Below, piece after piece: positions 16,195 to 24,111 of a DNA stretch of 64,000 nt. This DNA is from a virus. The translations under genes were made by a program, and so were the position numbers. The notes beneath the pieces were generated by a model. It did not search any database. It was not told the DNA's origin and saw only the letters and a list, made by a program, of their open reading frames with translations. The stretch spans positions 1-64,000 of the IMG/VR virus record IMGVR_UViG_3300042356_000058, one strand, 5' to 3'. The stretch's first letter is position 1, and each line of letters starts with the position of its first letter.

Positions 16195-16261
16195 AAGGGC
16201 GGTGGTCTTACTAGCCATCATTGTTTTAATTCTTGATCTGTTCTATTGGAGAGGAGGCTAA
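16169..16261 (+). CDS. Tiny single-span membrane protein, 30 residues
   Basis: MHTLWQKFERAVVLLAII continues into LILDLFYWRGG. A short basic head is followed by about 15 uninterrupted hydrophobic residues and an aromatic edge, a classic one-pass membrane peptide with the head inside. GGAG lies 8 bases before the ATG. It overlaps the end of the preceding gene in another frame, as its neighbours do. A role on the host membrane early in infection is inference. Confidence 0.6.
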   Translation: MHTLWQKFERAVVLLAIIVLILDLFYWRGG

Positions 16262-16286
16262 TACACAAGGAACACTCATCAGTCAT

Positions 16287-16304
16287 TGTGGTCAATTGAC
16301 CACA
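16287..16304. promoter_or_regulatory. 18-bp palindrome, copy 5 (AT centre, perfect)
   Basis: TGTGGTCAATTGACCACA, identical to copy 4, 26 bases after a stop and 37 before the next start. It is followed by CTTTTACTTT, weakly terminator-like on the plus strand. Confidence 0.8.
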
Positions 16305-16341
16305 CTTTTACTTTCATTCATTTAATTTTTGGAGATTTATC

Positions 16342-16764
16342 ATGGAACAAACAGTTCAAACACCAACAGTACCCGAAGTCACACAGCCATCAATGCCTAC
16401 TTCAGCGCTGATGACCACGCTCATGGCGCTCGTTGAGAACTACATCAAAGACATCGTGTCCGCACAGGTCAACGAGATACTGACGAGTCACCGCACCCTG
16501 CGAGTTATTGACGATGGCTTCGAGAACAAGATACGCGAGATAGCCCAAGATGTTGCAGAGAGTGTGGTCAGCGATCACACCGATGGCGAATATCACATCA
16601 GCGAGGACGCCATCAATGACATGGCCGTAAGCGCAGTAGAAGACCACGACTTCGACAATCAGATCAGCGAGGCAGTCAACGATGCGATCAACGAGTTCGA
16701 CTTCTCAGATGTCGTTACGGCGGCAATCAAGGACAACGTCACGTTCAGCGTCACAGTAGACTAA
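16342..16764 (+). CDS. Acidic early protein, unknown function
   Basis: 140 residues, strongly acidic, with Asp/Glu-rich repeating segments (SEDAINDMAVSAVEDHDFD, ISEAVNDAINEFDFS) that look like tandem amphipathic helices. GGAGATTTATC precedes the ATG. Acidic helical proteins of this size in early regions are sometimes DNA mimics, but nothing here proves that. Confidence 0.7.
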   Translation: MEQTVQTPTVPEVTQPSMPTSALMTTLMALVENYIKDIVSAQVNEILTSHRTLRVIDDGFENKIREIAQDVAESVVSDHTDGEYHISEDAINDMAVSAVEDHDFDNQISEAVNDAINEFDFSDVVTAAIKDNVTFSVTVD

Positions 16765-16774
16765 TGGAGGAACC

Positions 16775-17449
16775 ATGGACACCACAACAGAAAGCTTAGC
16801 GTTTCAACAACTCTCGAACTATGCCAAGCAACACGCTATTACTGAGTACGGGCAACCGCCCGATGATTGGTATGAAGAGATCTACGCACGAGCTAAAGAG
16901 GATGGCTTCGCAAGAGGCTTTTACATTGAAGAGATTCAGTTCAGTGGCTTTCACTCACAAGGTGATGGTGCATCGTGGACTGGTCACATAGATCTTGCTG
17001 ACTTCATTGAATATCACAGCAAACCAGAGGACGCTGACTACACGCAGTACGTTGTGCTACGTGAGCTAATCAAAGATGGTTGGTGTGAAGACAAAGTAGA
17101 AATCAGCAGGAACGGCTTTTACTACAACCACAGCGGCACGATGCGTAGCGCAAGCATCAACGACAGTATCAGTTATGCAGAGGACGACTCAGTCATGGAC
17201 AGAGGTATCTTGGAGGGCGCTAATGTGAAAGAGCTAGCCAACTCTATTGGTACAGATGAGTTGTTCAACGAGCTAGAGGGGTGGGCGTTAGGCAAAGCAC
17301 AGAAGTTTGCCGATGAGGTATTCAAACAACTACGAGAAGAGTACGACGCATACACAAGCGAAGAGTACTTCATAGACCTGTGCGACATCAACGGATGGCG
17401 CTTCGATCAACGTGGCATTTTAACAGAGGGAGATCATCATGGGATATAG
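16775..17449 (+). CDS. Conserved phage protein, unknown function
   Basis: 224 residues, acidic. The segment IQFSGFHSQGDGASWTGHIDL (about residues 55-75) is a pattern I recognise from many phage and some bacterial hypothetical proteins of similar length, without a known activity. It ends SEEYFIDLCDINGWRFDQRG and overlaps the next gene by 11 bases. TGGAGG lies before the ATG. Confidence 0.75.
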   Translation: MDTTTESLAFQQLSNYAKQHAITEYGQPPDDWYEEIYARAKEDGFARGFYIEEIQFSGFHSQGDGASWTGHIDLADFIEYHSKPEDADYTQYVVLRELIKDGWCEDKVEISRNGFYYNHSGTMRSASINDSISYAEDDSVMDRGILEGANVKELANSIGTDELFNELEGWALGKAQKFADEVFKQLREEYDAYTSEEYFIDLCDINGWRFDQRGILTEGDHHGI

Positions 17450-17846
17450 ATCAGACGTAGCGTATGTCATCAAGTTCGATGACATCGAGACACGCGACAA
17501 CTTCGTAACGCTGATGCTTGCGAAGAACGAGCCGCCGATTACGCAGGCAATCAACGATTGTGAATACCGCTACAACGATGACCCGATCATCACGTTCGAA
17601 TCGGAGAGTGTTAAGTGGTATCCGGACTTCGATGATGTGAAGGCGCATCATCAACTGATGAAAGATGCAGTAGAAATTTATGGAGAAGAGAAAGGAGGTA
17701 GGTATAGGTTTATCAGCGTGGGTGAGGATGGCGCTGAGGACTTCGATGAGAGCGACGATGAGGGTGATTTGTATGACTACATTACAACAGTACATGCAGT
17801 ACAAACATCTTTCCCCTATATTAAATCAACTGAAACACAGGAGTAA
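17439..17846 (+). CDS. MGYRSDVA-type conserved protein
   Basis: 135 residues. The opening MGYRSDVAYVIKFDD is the hallmark of a small family found in phages and bacteria, with alternating strand and helix (ETRDNFVTLMLAK, ESVKWYPDFDDVKAHHQLM) and an acidic tail. No activity is known to me. GGGAG precedes the start. Confidence 0.75.
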   Translation: MGYRSDVAYVIKFDDIETRDNFVTLMLAKNEPPITQAINDCEYRYNDDPIITFESESVKWYPDFDDVKAHHQLMKDAVEIYGEEKGGRYRFISVGEDGAEDFDESDDEGDLYDYITTVHAVQTSFPYIKSTETQE

Positions 17847-17851
17847 TTATC

Positions 17852-18829
17852 ATGGCATACATATGCAGAAACTATCAAGAAGCAGAGCTTCTATTCGAAG
17901 ATCGCGGGCCAGTACGCAGTAGTAAGTGGCAACCCAACGAGCGACCACTTGACCCCAAGCCAGTAGCACACCACCGCCTCATCCAAGGCAGTAACTCTTA
18001 CGGCAAGTACTTCGACGTCAAGCTGTATCAGACTATCATGGCGCGGTTCTACGAGCCCAAGGTAGAGGACGGCAAGCGTGTTGAGCGTAGGTTGTACATG
18101 GGTCACGCATCACAGACTAGTATGCAGTTCATGCGTCACACGTTACGTGTTGAGTGTGGTGTGAATACTATTTGGGATGATGAGATGCTTGTGGATGATC
18201 GCACCATCATGCCCATCTACACCAAGCACTTCATGGTTGACGAGGACAACACGCCGTTCAGCTTGGACGCTGTGTTTGTCGATGGCAAGTTAGATACTGC
18301 GGAGTCTGAGCATACCAAGCACTACCGACTAGTCGCGGACACCGATGTCCGCAAGTACAAGGCAAAGGTTGCCGCACACTTCGAGCCATACATCATGCTT
18401 GCACAGATGCGTATGCCAGAGTTCAAAGCTGAGTGCAATCTTGACTACAAGTATGGTCAAGCGTTCGGTGGGGAGGGATACAACCGCGCATACTACATGG
18501 CGATACAAGAGATGTGGAATGACCCCGAGCCACGGCAACAGGACATTGATGTGTTCTTTGAGATGTGTCAGAGTGCTTACAACATCATCGCCTCCAAGCG
18601 TGGTGCTGACCAAGAGGGCTTCCAAATGAAGGGTTCTTGGTATACCCGCAACACAACCACCGACCACACAGTTGACGACTTGAAGAAGCCCATCGAGATG
18701 GTCGAGTTCAGGCGTGCCATCCTTGACAGGATACAGAGATACGTTGGCAGTAACTCACTTAAGAAACCAGAGGAGGTGAAACAATTCCCGAAACATTCTG
18801 AATACCCACGTAGTAATATCCACACCTGA
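17852..18829 (+). CDS. Unknown early protein upstream of the MoxR/VWA module
   Basis: 325 residues, mixed charge. It contains RLYMGHASQTSMQFMRHTLRV, AYYMAIQEMWNDPEPRQQDID and MVEFRRAILDRIQRYVG. No known domain was recognised. CAGGAGTAATTATC gives a clear ribosome site. The stop is followed 18 bases later by the operator-promoter of the next module, so this gene probably closes the first early unit. Confidence 0.7.
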   Translation: MAYICRNYQEAELLFEDRGPVRSSKWQPNERPLDPKPVAHHRLIQGSNSYGKYFDVKLYQTIMARFYEPKVEDGKRVERRLYMGHASQTSMQFMRHTLRVECGVNTIWDDEMLVDDRTIMPIYTKHFMVDEDNTPFSLDAVFVDGKLDTAESEHTKHYRLVADTDVRKYKAKVAAHFEPYIMLAQMRMPEFKAECNLDYKYGQAFGGEGYNRAYYMAIQEMWNDPEPRQQDIDVFFEMCQSAYNIIASKRGADQEGFQMKGSWYTRNTTTDHTVDDLKKPIEMVEFRRAILDRIQRYVGSNSLKKPEEVKQFPKHSEYPRSNIHT

Positions 18830-18847
18830 GTAGCATCAGGGTTTCCG

Positions 18848-18883
18848 ATAGGTTGTCAAGTCTTTGACAACCTATGCTATAAT
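18848..18883 (+). promoter_or_regulatory. Promoter with a 12-bp-arm operator driving the MoxR/VWA module
   Basis: ATAGGTTGTCAA (18848-18859) and TTGACAACCTAT (18864-18875) are perfect inverted arms around GTCT. TGC followed by TATAAT (18878-18883) is an ideal extended -10; TTGTCA at 18853 is a possible -35 with long spacing. The operator fills the -35 and spacer, so a bound dimer should repress. The next start codon is at 18911, behind an AGGAGAAG site. Confidence 0.75.
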
Positions 18884-18910
18884 TTCTTTAAACAAAACAG
18901 GAGAAGCACT

Positions 18911-20113
18911 ATGAGCTATGAGAAGATGACTCTCAATCAGAGAGTCCAAGCCGCAAACATTGACTGTATGCGTCACCCTAAATTCGCTTTGCTGTCTGGC
19001 GTCATCATGCTAGGCAAGAGCGAGGTGTCTACCAAGATACCAACTGCCGCGACCAATGGTCGTGACAAGAAGTATGGCGCTGACTTCATCGCACCACTCA
19101 ACCGCAAGCAGATGCGCTACCTTGTACTGCATGAGAACTTTCACGTTGCACTCAAGCACTGCATCTTGTTCAAAGAGTACACACGCAAGATGCCTAAGCT
19201 TACCAACATAGCACACGACTATGTGGTCAATGCACTCATCGAGGAACTCGACCCTGACTTCAAGTTTGTTGAGCGTCCTACTGAGTCGTTGTGCATTGAT
19301 CGCAAGTACTTCGGTTGGTCATTCCCACAGGTACTCAACGACCTCATCAAGAGTGGGCGTAAGGAACCTGATAAGGGTGACAAGGGTGATGGTGATGGCG
19401 GTGACTTCGATGAGCCCCTTGATGCACACGAGGATGGTGAGTTCGATGACAACCCAGTCGAGCAAGACAAGCTAGGCAAGCAGATCGACGATGCCAATCG
19501 TCAAGGCGAGATACTTGCACGTAAGCTTGCGGGTAAAGAGGGTGGTGGTCGTGACATCTTAGGCACAGCCAAGGAACGCATGACTGACTGGAAGCAAGCA
19601 TTGCAGGAATGGATTAGCGCTATCTCTGCGGGCGATGACAACTCACGCTTCTGCCCTCCCAACAAACGCTTGCTCGCATCGGGCTTCGTTATGCCATCAC
19701 ACTTCACTGAGTCAGTCGGTGAGTTGATACTTGCTGTCGATACATCGGGCTCTATGTATCCGTACTATCGTCTGCTGTTCGGTGAGATCGCTCGCATCTG
19801 CAACATCACCAAGCCTGCGGGTGTGCGTGTGTTGTGGTGGGACACTACTGTATGTGGTGACCAAGCGTTCAAGCCTGCTGACTACGAACAGATCGCCTCA
19901 CTCATGAACCCCAAGGGTGGTGGCGGTACTACTCCTGATGTTGTTGTCGACTACATCAAGGAACACAAGATCGACGCTCGGGCAATCGTCTGGTTGACAG
20001 ATGGTTACCTTGGTTGCGATACCCCGAATACCCCAATGCCATCTCTGTGGGGTGTGGTAGAGAACGAGTCATTCGTTCCTACCTATGGCAAAGTCTTGCA
20101 CATTTCTGTTTAA
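18911..20113 (+). CDS. VWA-domain protein with HExxH metallopeptidase domain (DUF2201-like)
   Basis: 400 residues in three parts. Residues 1-145 carry HENFH (74-78) in LVLHENFHVALKH, a zinc-peptidase signature. Residues 148-190 are an Asp/Gly-rich linker. The C-terminal VWA domain has the metal site DTSGSM (from 277), GGGGTTPD and WLTDGY, so the DxSxS...T...D MIDAS set is complete. Proteins of this layout pair with MoxR-type ATPases, which act on a VWA partner to remodel a target complex. The next gene is such an ATPase. It is the first gene behind the operator-promoter. Its substrate in the phage is unknown. Confidence 0.85.
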   Translation: MSYEKMTLNQRVQAANIDCMRHPKFALLSGVIMLGKSEVSTKIPTAATNGRDKKYGADFIAPLNRKQMRYLVLHENFHVALKHCILFKEYTRKMPKLTNIAHDYVVNALIEELDPDFKFVERPTESLCIDRKYFGWSFPQVLNDLIKSGRKEPDKGDKGDGDGGDFDEPLDAHEDGEFDDNPVEQDKLGKQIDDANRQGEILARKLAGKEGGGRDILGTAKERMTDWKQALQEWISAISAGDDNSRFCPPNKRLLASGFVMPSHFTESVGELILAVDTSGSMYPYYRLLFGEIARICNITKPAGVRVLWWDTTVCGDQAFKPADYEQIASLMNPKGGGGTTPDVVVDYIKEHKIDARAIVWLTDGYLGCDTPNTPMPSLWGVVENESFVPTYGKVLHISV

Positions 20114-20136
20114 CTTAATCTTTGGAGATCTTTATC

Positions 20137-21261
20137 ATGAATCAATTCTTATCTGCATCACAAGTTGTTTCCCTCATCGCCGCTGTCGGTGACAAGCGCA
20201 CAGTAATTGTGGAGGGCGAGAACGGCATCGGCAAGACTGCCCTGTTCCATGCCCTGCGTAAGCTACCCAAGTTTGCTGACCACATCGCTGTGCAACCTAT
20301 CGACTGCACTCAGTTGTCTGACGGCTCTGTGTGGATGCCTGACCTTGATCGTGAGAATGGCGTGTCTCGTGAGTTACCCAACGAGCGCTTCGGTGTCAGT
20401 GCGTTCAATCAACTTGGTGTCAACAACTCCAAGCCTATCCTCGTAGGTCTGGACGAGATCGCCAAGGCACCGCAGTTCATCAAGAACGTGTTGGCTCCGA
20501 TCATCTATGAGCGCAGGGTCGGCAACCTGAGCATGCCTGAGGGTAGTGTCGTTGTGTGCTTCACCAATCTATCTATCGAGGGTCTTGGTGATTCCATCCA
20601 AGCGCACTTACGTAATCGTCTGGTGTTCGTCAAGATGCGTAAGCCTAGCGCTGATGAGTGGGTCAAGTGGGCTACTGACAATGGCGTCAACCCAATGATT
20701 ATTGCTTTCGTCAGCAACGAGCCACGCGTTATGCAATCGTTCCTTGACTACGAGAAGGGCGGTATGTTCGAGGGCAAGGACTTGTCCAAGGACAACGGCT
20801 TCATCTTCAACCCCAAGTCTACGCAACTTGCATACGCTACACCTCGCTCGTTGGTTGCCGCTAGTGACATCCTCGATGCGGGTCTTGGTGTTCTCGATGA
20901 CGACACACTTGAGGCGGCTCTCGTTGGTACTGTCGGTGCTACTACTGCACAGGCATTGTCATCGTTCATTCGCTTCGGTCGTGAGATCTGTGAGTATGCG
21001 CGTGTCATCAAGTCACCTGACACAGCACCGCTGTCTGACAATCCCACAGCACAGCTTATCCAAGTATTCCAGTTCGTTACTCGTGTAGCGGACAGGACAG
21101 AAGCAGAAGCCATCGTCAAGTACGTATGGCGTATGCGTGCAGAGATGCAGTCAATCTTCTGCAACACAGTAGCAACAAGTCAGCGTGTGGCTTTGTTCGC
21201 TACGATCAATGAGTTCGGTCGCATGTTAGCCGAGCACAAAATCTTTTTCTCAACCAAGTAA
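20137..21261 (+). CDS. MoxR/CobS-type AAA+ ATPase
   Basis: 374 residues from the ATG at 20137, which has TTTGGAGATC before it; a reading five codons longer is less likely. Walker A is GENGIGKT (27-34), Walker B is ILVGLDEI (101-108), and sensor-1-like VVCFTNLS follows. Arg-rich RNRLVFVKMRKP and a helical lid follow. MoxR ATPases work as hexamers with VWA proteins, and here the VWA protein lies 23 bases upstream. It may remodel host or phage complexes during replication or assembly (inference). Confidence 0.9.
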   Translation: MNQFLSASQVVSLIAAVGDKRTVIVEGENGIGKTALFHALRKLPKFADHIAVQPIDCTQLSDGSVWMPDLDRENGVSRELPNERFGVSAFNQLGVNNSKPILVGLDEIAKAPQFIKNVLAPIIYERRVGNLSMPEGSVVVCFTNLSIEGLGDSIQAHLRNRLVFVKMRKPSADEWVKWATDNGVNPMIIAFVSNEPRVMQSFLDYEKGGMFEGKDLSKDNGFIFNPKSTQLAYATPRSLVAASDILDAGLGVLDDDTLEAALVGTVGATTAQALSSFIRFGREICEYARVIKSPDTAPLSDNPTAQLIQVFQFVTRVADRTEAEAIVKYVWRMRAEMQSIFCNTVATSQRVALFATINEFGRMLAEHKIFFSTK

Positions 21262-21482
21262 TGCGAAAGAAGAAAAAGAAACCTGTACCACCACCTATTG
21301 CGTATCACGCTAGATGGTGGCCTAACGACCCTGTTCGCAAGCGTGCATCAATCCAAATTAAACGAGGCTCTGACGTAGTCTACGAAGTTTGGTTTGATGA
21401 CATCAACGAACAGGAACTGCAACAAATGGAATCCGTAATCTTAGACCTTTATATAGTAGGAGTTAATCATGAATACAACTAG
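21261..21482 (+). CDS. Small basic protein in the MoxR module
   Basis: 73 residues. It begins MRKKKKKPVPPP, then HARWWPNDPVRKRASIQIKRG and an acidic C-terminal helix (FDDINEQELQQMESVILDLY). The start shares a base with the ATPase stop (TAATG), and the end overlaps the next gene by 14 bases. It may be a module accessory. No domain was recognised. Confidence 0.7.
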   Translation: MRKKKKKPVPPPIAYHARWWPNDPVRKRASIQIKRGSDVVYEVWFDDINEQELQQMESVILDLYIVGVNHEYN

Positions 21483-22356
21483 TACCCCCCGCCTCAACAT
21501 CGACACATGCGCAATGCTTGTGGAGTTCAACGCTTCTGTGTGGACAGCACGTAAGCTAGACAAGACTACCACCAACGAAGTGGTAGCAAGCAAGAACGCG
21601 GGGGCTAAAGATGCCGCCCGTGTCAACAAGCACCTGCTCGCAGGTCGCACCGAGTTGGACATCATCCAACAAGCGGTCGGTCGCGCACGTCAATTCGTGT
21701 ACGACAACACAGCACCTTGGTCTGACTCAGGTCTGCGTCTCTTACCTACTGTCAACTTCATGAAGTTCACTGAGCGCATGAATGACTTCGAGGAAGAGAT
21801 GGAGACGCTGGTCAAGGCTTTCGTTGTTATCTACCCTACGCTTATCACAGCGCAGGCATTGGCTCTCGGTGACATGTTCAAGAGAGATGACTACCCATCC
21901 GCTAATGAGATGATGACTAAGTTCTCATTCCGCGTTAACTACATGCCAGTCCCATCATCGGGTGACTTCCGTGTAGACGTAGGCAACCAAGCACAGGCAG
22001 AACTCAAGCAACGTCTTGAGTCTCTGACACAGGAACGCATCGACTCTGCTATGGCAGACGTGCGTGAGAGACTTAGCACCCACCTCAAACGTATGTCAGA
22101 CAGATTGACTACTGACTATGTAGGCGGTGAGGCTAAGCAAAGGCGCTTCCACGACACGCTTGTCGATGGTGCGCTTGAGTTGTGTGATCTCACTAAGGCA
22201 TTGAACGTGACAAACGACACAACGCTTGAGACTGCACGTAGTCAGTTAGAGCAGTTACTTGTGGGCGTGACGCCTGCTGATCTGCGTAAGAACGAGGCTA
22301 TTCGTCAAGACGTCAAGAAGAACGTCGATGCCATCCTCGACAAGTTTAACTTCTGA
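21469..22356 (+). CDS. DUF3150-like protein of the MoxR/VWA module
   Basis: 295 residues, largely helical. MLVEFNASVWTARKLDK near the N-terminus, and the later MADVRERLSTHLKRMSDRLTTDYVGGEAK followed by LVDGALELCDLTKALNV, fit the length and layout of DUF3150 proteins. In plasmids and phages these lie next to a CobS/MoxR ATPase and a CobT/VWA protein. The same trio is present here. The function of DUF3150 is not known; a scaffold or adaptor for the ATPase-VWA pair is inference. AGGAG lies 10 bases before the ATG. Confidence 0.7.
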   Translation: MNTTSTPRLNIDTCAMLVEFNASVWTARKLDKTTTNEVVASKNAGAKDAARVNKHLLAGRTELDIIQQAVGRARQFVYDNTAPWSDSGLRLLPTVNFMKFTERMNDFEEEMETLVKAFVVIYPTLITAQALALGDMFKRDDYPSANEMMTKFSFRVNYMPVPSSGDFRVDVGNQAQAELKQRLESLTQERIDSAMADVRERLSTHLKRMSDRLTTDYVGGEAKQRRFHDTLVDGALELCDLTKALNVTNDTTLETARSQLEQLLVGVTPADLRKNEAIRQDVKKNVDAILDKFNF

Positions 22357-22366
22357 AAGGTACACC

Positions 22367-22525
22367 ATGGACACCACATACTTAACCAAGGTTCGTCGCA
22401 TCTTTGCCACCTACGATGCACCACCTGAAACAATTCGTAGCTATCAACGCCAATGGGTGCGCTCAATCCGCACTCTGGGTAACAAGTGGTTGGTTGCTCG
22501 CCCTGTTCCACGCTTGGAGTCGTGA
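22367..22525 (+). CDS. Small basic protein, unknown function
   Basis: 52 residues from the ATG at 22367 (GAAAGG upstream). Basic and aromatic, with RSYQRQWVRSIRTLGNKWL in the middle. The stop overlaps the next start (TGATG). The longer reading beginning at 22328 lies inside the DUF3150-like gene and lacks a ribosome site. Confidence 0.65.
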   Translation: MDTTYLTKVRRIFATYDAPPETIRSYQRQWVRSIRTLGNKWLVARPVPRLES

Positions 22526-23256
22526 TGCGCTTTCGTCGTACTGCTACACCCAAGAAGTACCTGTCTGCGGGGGAGGTAGAGAGTCGTCTGTATGGCGCAC
22601 CTCTGCCTGACCTACATAAGCACACGCGCCCCCTTAGTGGGGGTGCGTTGGAAGCGAAAGAAATACTCAACAACCTAGCACCAAGAAAGGGAACACTCAT
22701 CATGCCTGATCTACAGTCAGCACTCAAAAACGCAATCGAATCGTGGGAGCCAACTCCCACAGGACAACAACTCAAGGAGAAACTTATGCCCAAGCAATCA
22801 TTCCCAATTCAGAACAATGTTACCCGCGTAGTATTTGATTACGTGAAACTCCACCCCGGCACGACATCCGCCGCCGCCAGTCGTGATCTAGTTAAGCATG
22901 GATTTAAAGAGTCATCAGTCACAGCACTCATGGCGCAGTTCGTTCGTGCGGGGCTTGCTGTGCGAGATAACAACCACGGCTATCGTGTTACTGTGGACGA
23001 GTACACACCTATGAAGGCGAGCGCTAAGTACGCCAAGAAGACTGCGAAAGTCAAGCCAGCGACCACTAAAGACCACAAGCGACCACAAGCGACCGCAAAT
23101 GACGGCATTGCCGCGCTACAACCTGATGCTACCGCCGTCAAGCGAATGGTGAATACTATTGTGTTCGGTAAGCCTCCAGAAGAAGTTATCAAGAACATGA
23201 CTGTGTTGCAAGCACGCGAGTTGTACGACTACCTCAAGAGAATCTTCGGCGGATAG
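22525..23256 (+). CDS. Winged-helix-like DNA-binding protein
   Basis: 243 residues from the ATG coupled to the previous stop. A second ATG at 22701 has a better leader (AAAGGGAACACTCATC), so a shorter 184-residue form may also be made. The region FDYVKLHPGTTSAAASRDLV, then VTALMAQFVRAGLAVRDNN and GYRV, has the helix-helix-wing pattern of a winged HTH. A Lys-rich linker with a repeated DHKRPQATAND-like stretch and a small C-terminal helix bundle (MTVLQARELYDYLKRIFG) follow. A regulator is possible. Confidence 0.65.
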   Translation: MRFRRTATPKKYLSAGEVESRLYGAPLPDLHKHTRPLSGGALEAKEILNNLAPRKGTLIMPDLQSALKNAIESWEPTPTGQQLKEKLMPKQSFPIQNNVTRVVFDYVKLHPGTTSAAASRDLVKHGFKESSVTALMAQFVRAGLAVRDNNHGYRVTVDEYTPMKASAKYAKKTAKVKPATTKDHKRPQATANDGIAALQPDATAVKRMVNTIVFGKPPEEVIKNMTVLQARELYDYLKRIFGG

Positions 23257-23257
23257 T

Positions 23258-23353
23258 ATGACGTGGCCCTTTCCCCTATTCCCAAACCCCAAGGACAAGG
23301 GCAACCGAGTCCCTAAATTTAACCCCGACAACCACGAGGATGCACCAAGATGA
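23258..23353 (+). CDS. Tiny Pro-rich protein, 31 residues
   Basis: MTWPFPLFPNPKDKG, ending HEDAPR. It starts 1 base after the previous stop and ends in an ATGA overlap with the next start. That spacing is the main support. Function unknown; it could also be a coupling leader. Confidence 0.45.
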   Translation: MTWPFPLFPNPKDKGNRVPKFNPDNHEDAPR

Positions 23354-23595
23354 CACAAGATGAAATCATTGCGATGCTCAGAGCATCGTGCGACAAAGAC
23401 AAAGTAGACCCTGAGCAAAATGGCTTTTGGATAATCCATACTGATGAACTTGAAGCCTTTGCCAAGCTAGTAGCAGAGCATGAGCGTGAGGCGTGTGCCG
23501 ATATTGCTGAGAATTGGAACAGCAATGGCATGCCTAGAACTGGAGTAGCAAATGAAATCCGAGCAAGGAGAAGAACACATGAAGAAGCTCAGTGA
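23350..23595 (+). CDS. Small early protein, unknown function
   Basis: 81 residues, acidic first half (MTQDEIIAMLRASCDKD, WIIHTDELEAFAKLVAEHE) and basic end (EIRARRRTHEEAQ). The pattern EREACADIAE resembles small phage proteins with no assigned role. Coupled on both sides by overlap. Confidence 0.7.
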   Translation: MTQDEIIAMLRASCDKDKVDPEQNGFWIIHTDELEAFAKLVAEHEREACADIAENWNSNGMPRTGVANEIRARRRTHEEAQ

Positions 23596-23848
23596 AACCA
23601 CGGCAAGGACAACCATCGGCATGATGCGTTCAATGGCAAGTCATGTACCAATCAGCCCCTTTCATTTGCAAGCCGCTAAAGATATGGAAGACATGCTTGC
23701 AGAACTGTCGGAGTTACGCAAGCTGGGCAGAGGTAGCGGTAAGCGCAATGACGTACTAGAAGAAGTGGCGTTGGAGTTTGAGAAGATGAAAAACTTCGGT
23801 GACACAAGCGCAAGCTTTGCTGTGTTTGTGCGGAGTATGAAAAAGTGA
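23579..23848 (+). CDS. Small helical early protein
   Basis: 89 residues from the ATG at 23579, which has AAGGAG 8 bases upstream; the reading from 23552 has no such site. Helical (AAKDMEDMLAELSELRKLG, LEEVALEFEKMKNFGD). It ends in an ATGA-type overlap with the next gene. Function unknown. Confidence 0.65.
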   Translation: MKKLSETTARTTIGMMRSMASHVPISPFHLQAAKDMEDMLAELSELRKLGRGSGKRNDVLEEVALEFEKMKNFGDTSASFAVFVRSMKK

Positions 23849-24111
23849 AAAGCAATCACAACATCATTCGAGAACTACTCAAACAGTACCCCGATGGTTT
23901 GAAGTCAAGCGATATAGCTAAGCTCACGGGCATAGACAATCGTTCTGTCAACAAATCATTGGAGGGTGTGTTTGGTGTGTACGTAGATCGGTGGGAGAAG
24001 TCAACTCACCGCAATACACTAGCCGCAATATGGGTCGTCGTTGACGTACCCGAGAACTGCCCGAAACCAAATAACATGGGCAGAAGAACCAAATTAAATT
24101 CAAAGGACTGA
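23845..24111 (+). CDS. Small HTH protein
   Basis: 88 residues. IIRELLKQYPDGLKSSDIAKLTGIDNRSV reads as a helix-turn-helix (about residues 7-40), and GVYVDRWEKS could be a wing. DNA binding is likely, target unknown. The last codons lie inside the first arm of the pseudoknot-order repeats that follow. Confidence 0.65.
   Translation: MKSNHNIIRELLKQYPDGLKSSDIAKLTGIDNRSVNKSLEGVFGVYVDRWEKSTHRNTLAAIWVVVDVPENCPKPNNMGRRTKLNSKD

Noticed and set aside
16342-16764. Acidic DNA-mimic anti-restriction protein
   Set aside because: Only the acidic composition supports it; no similarity to Ocr, ArdA or other mimics was recognised.
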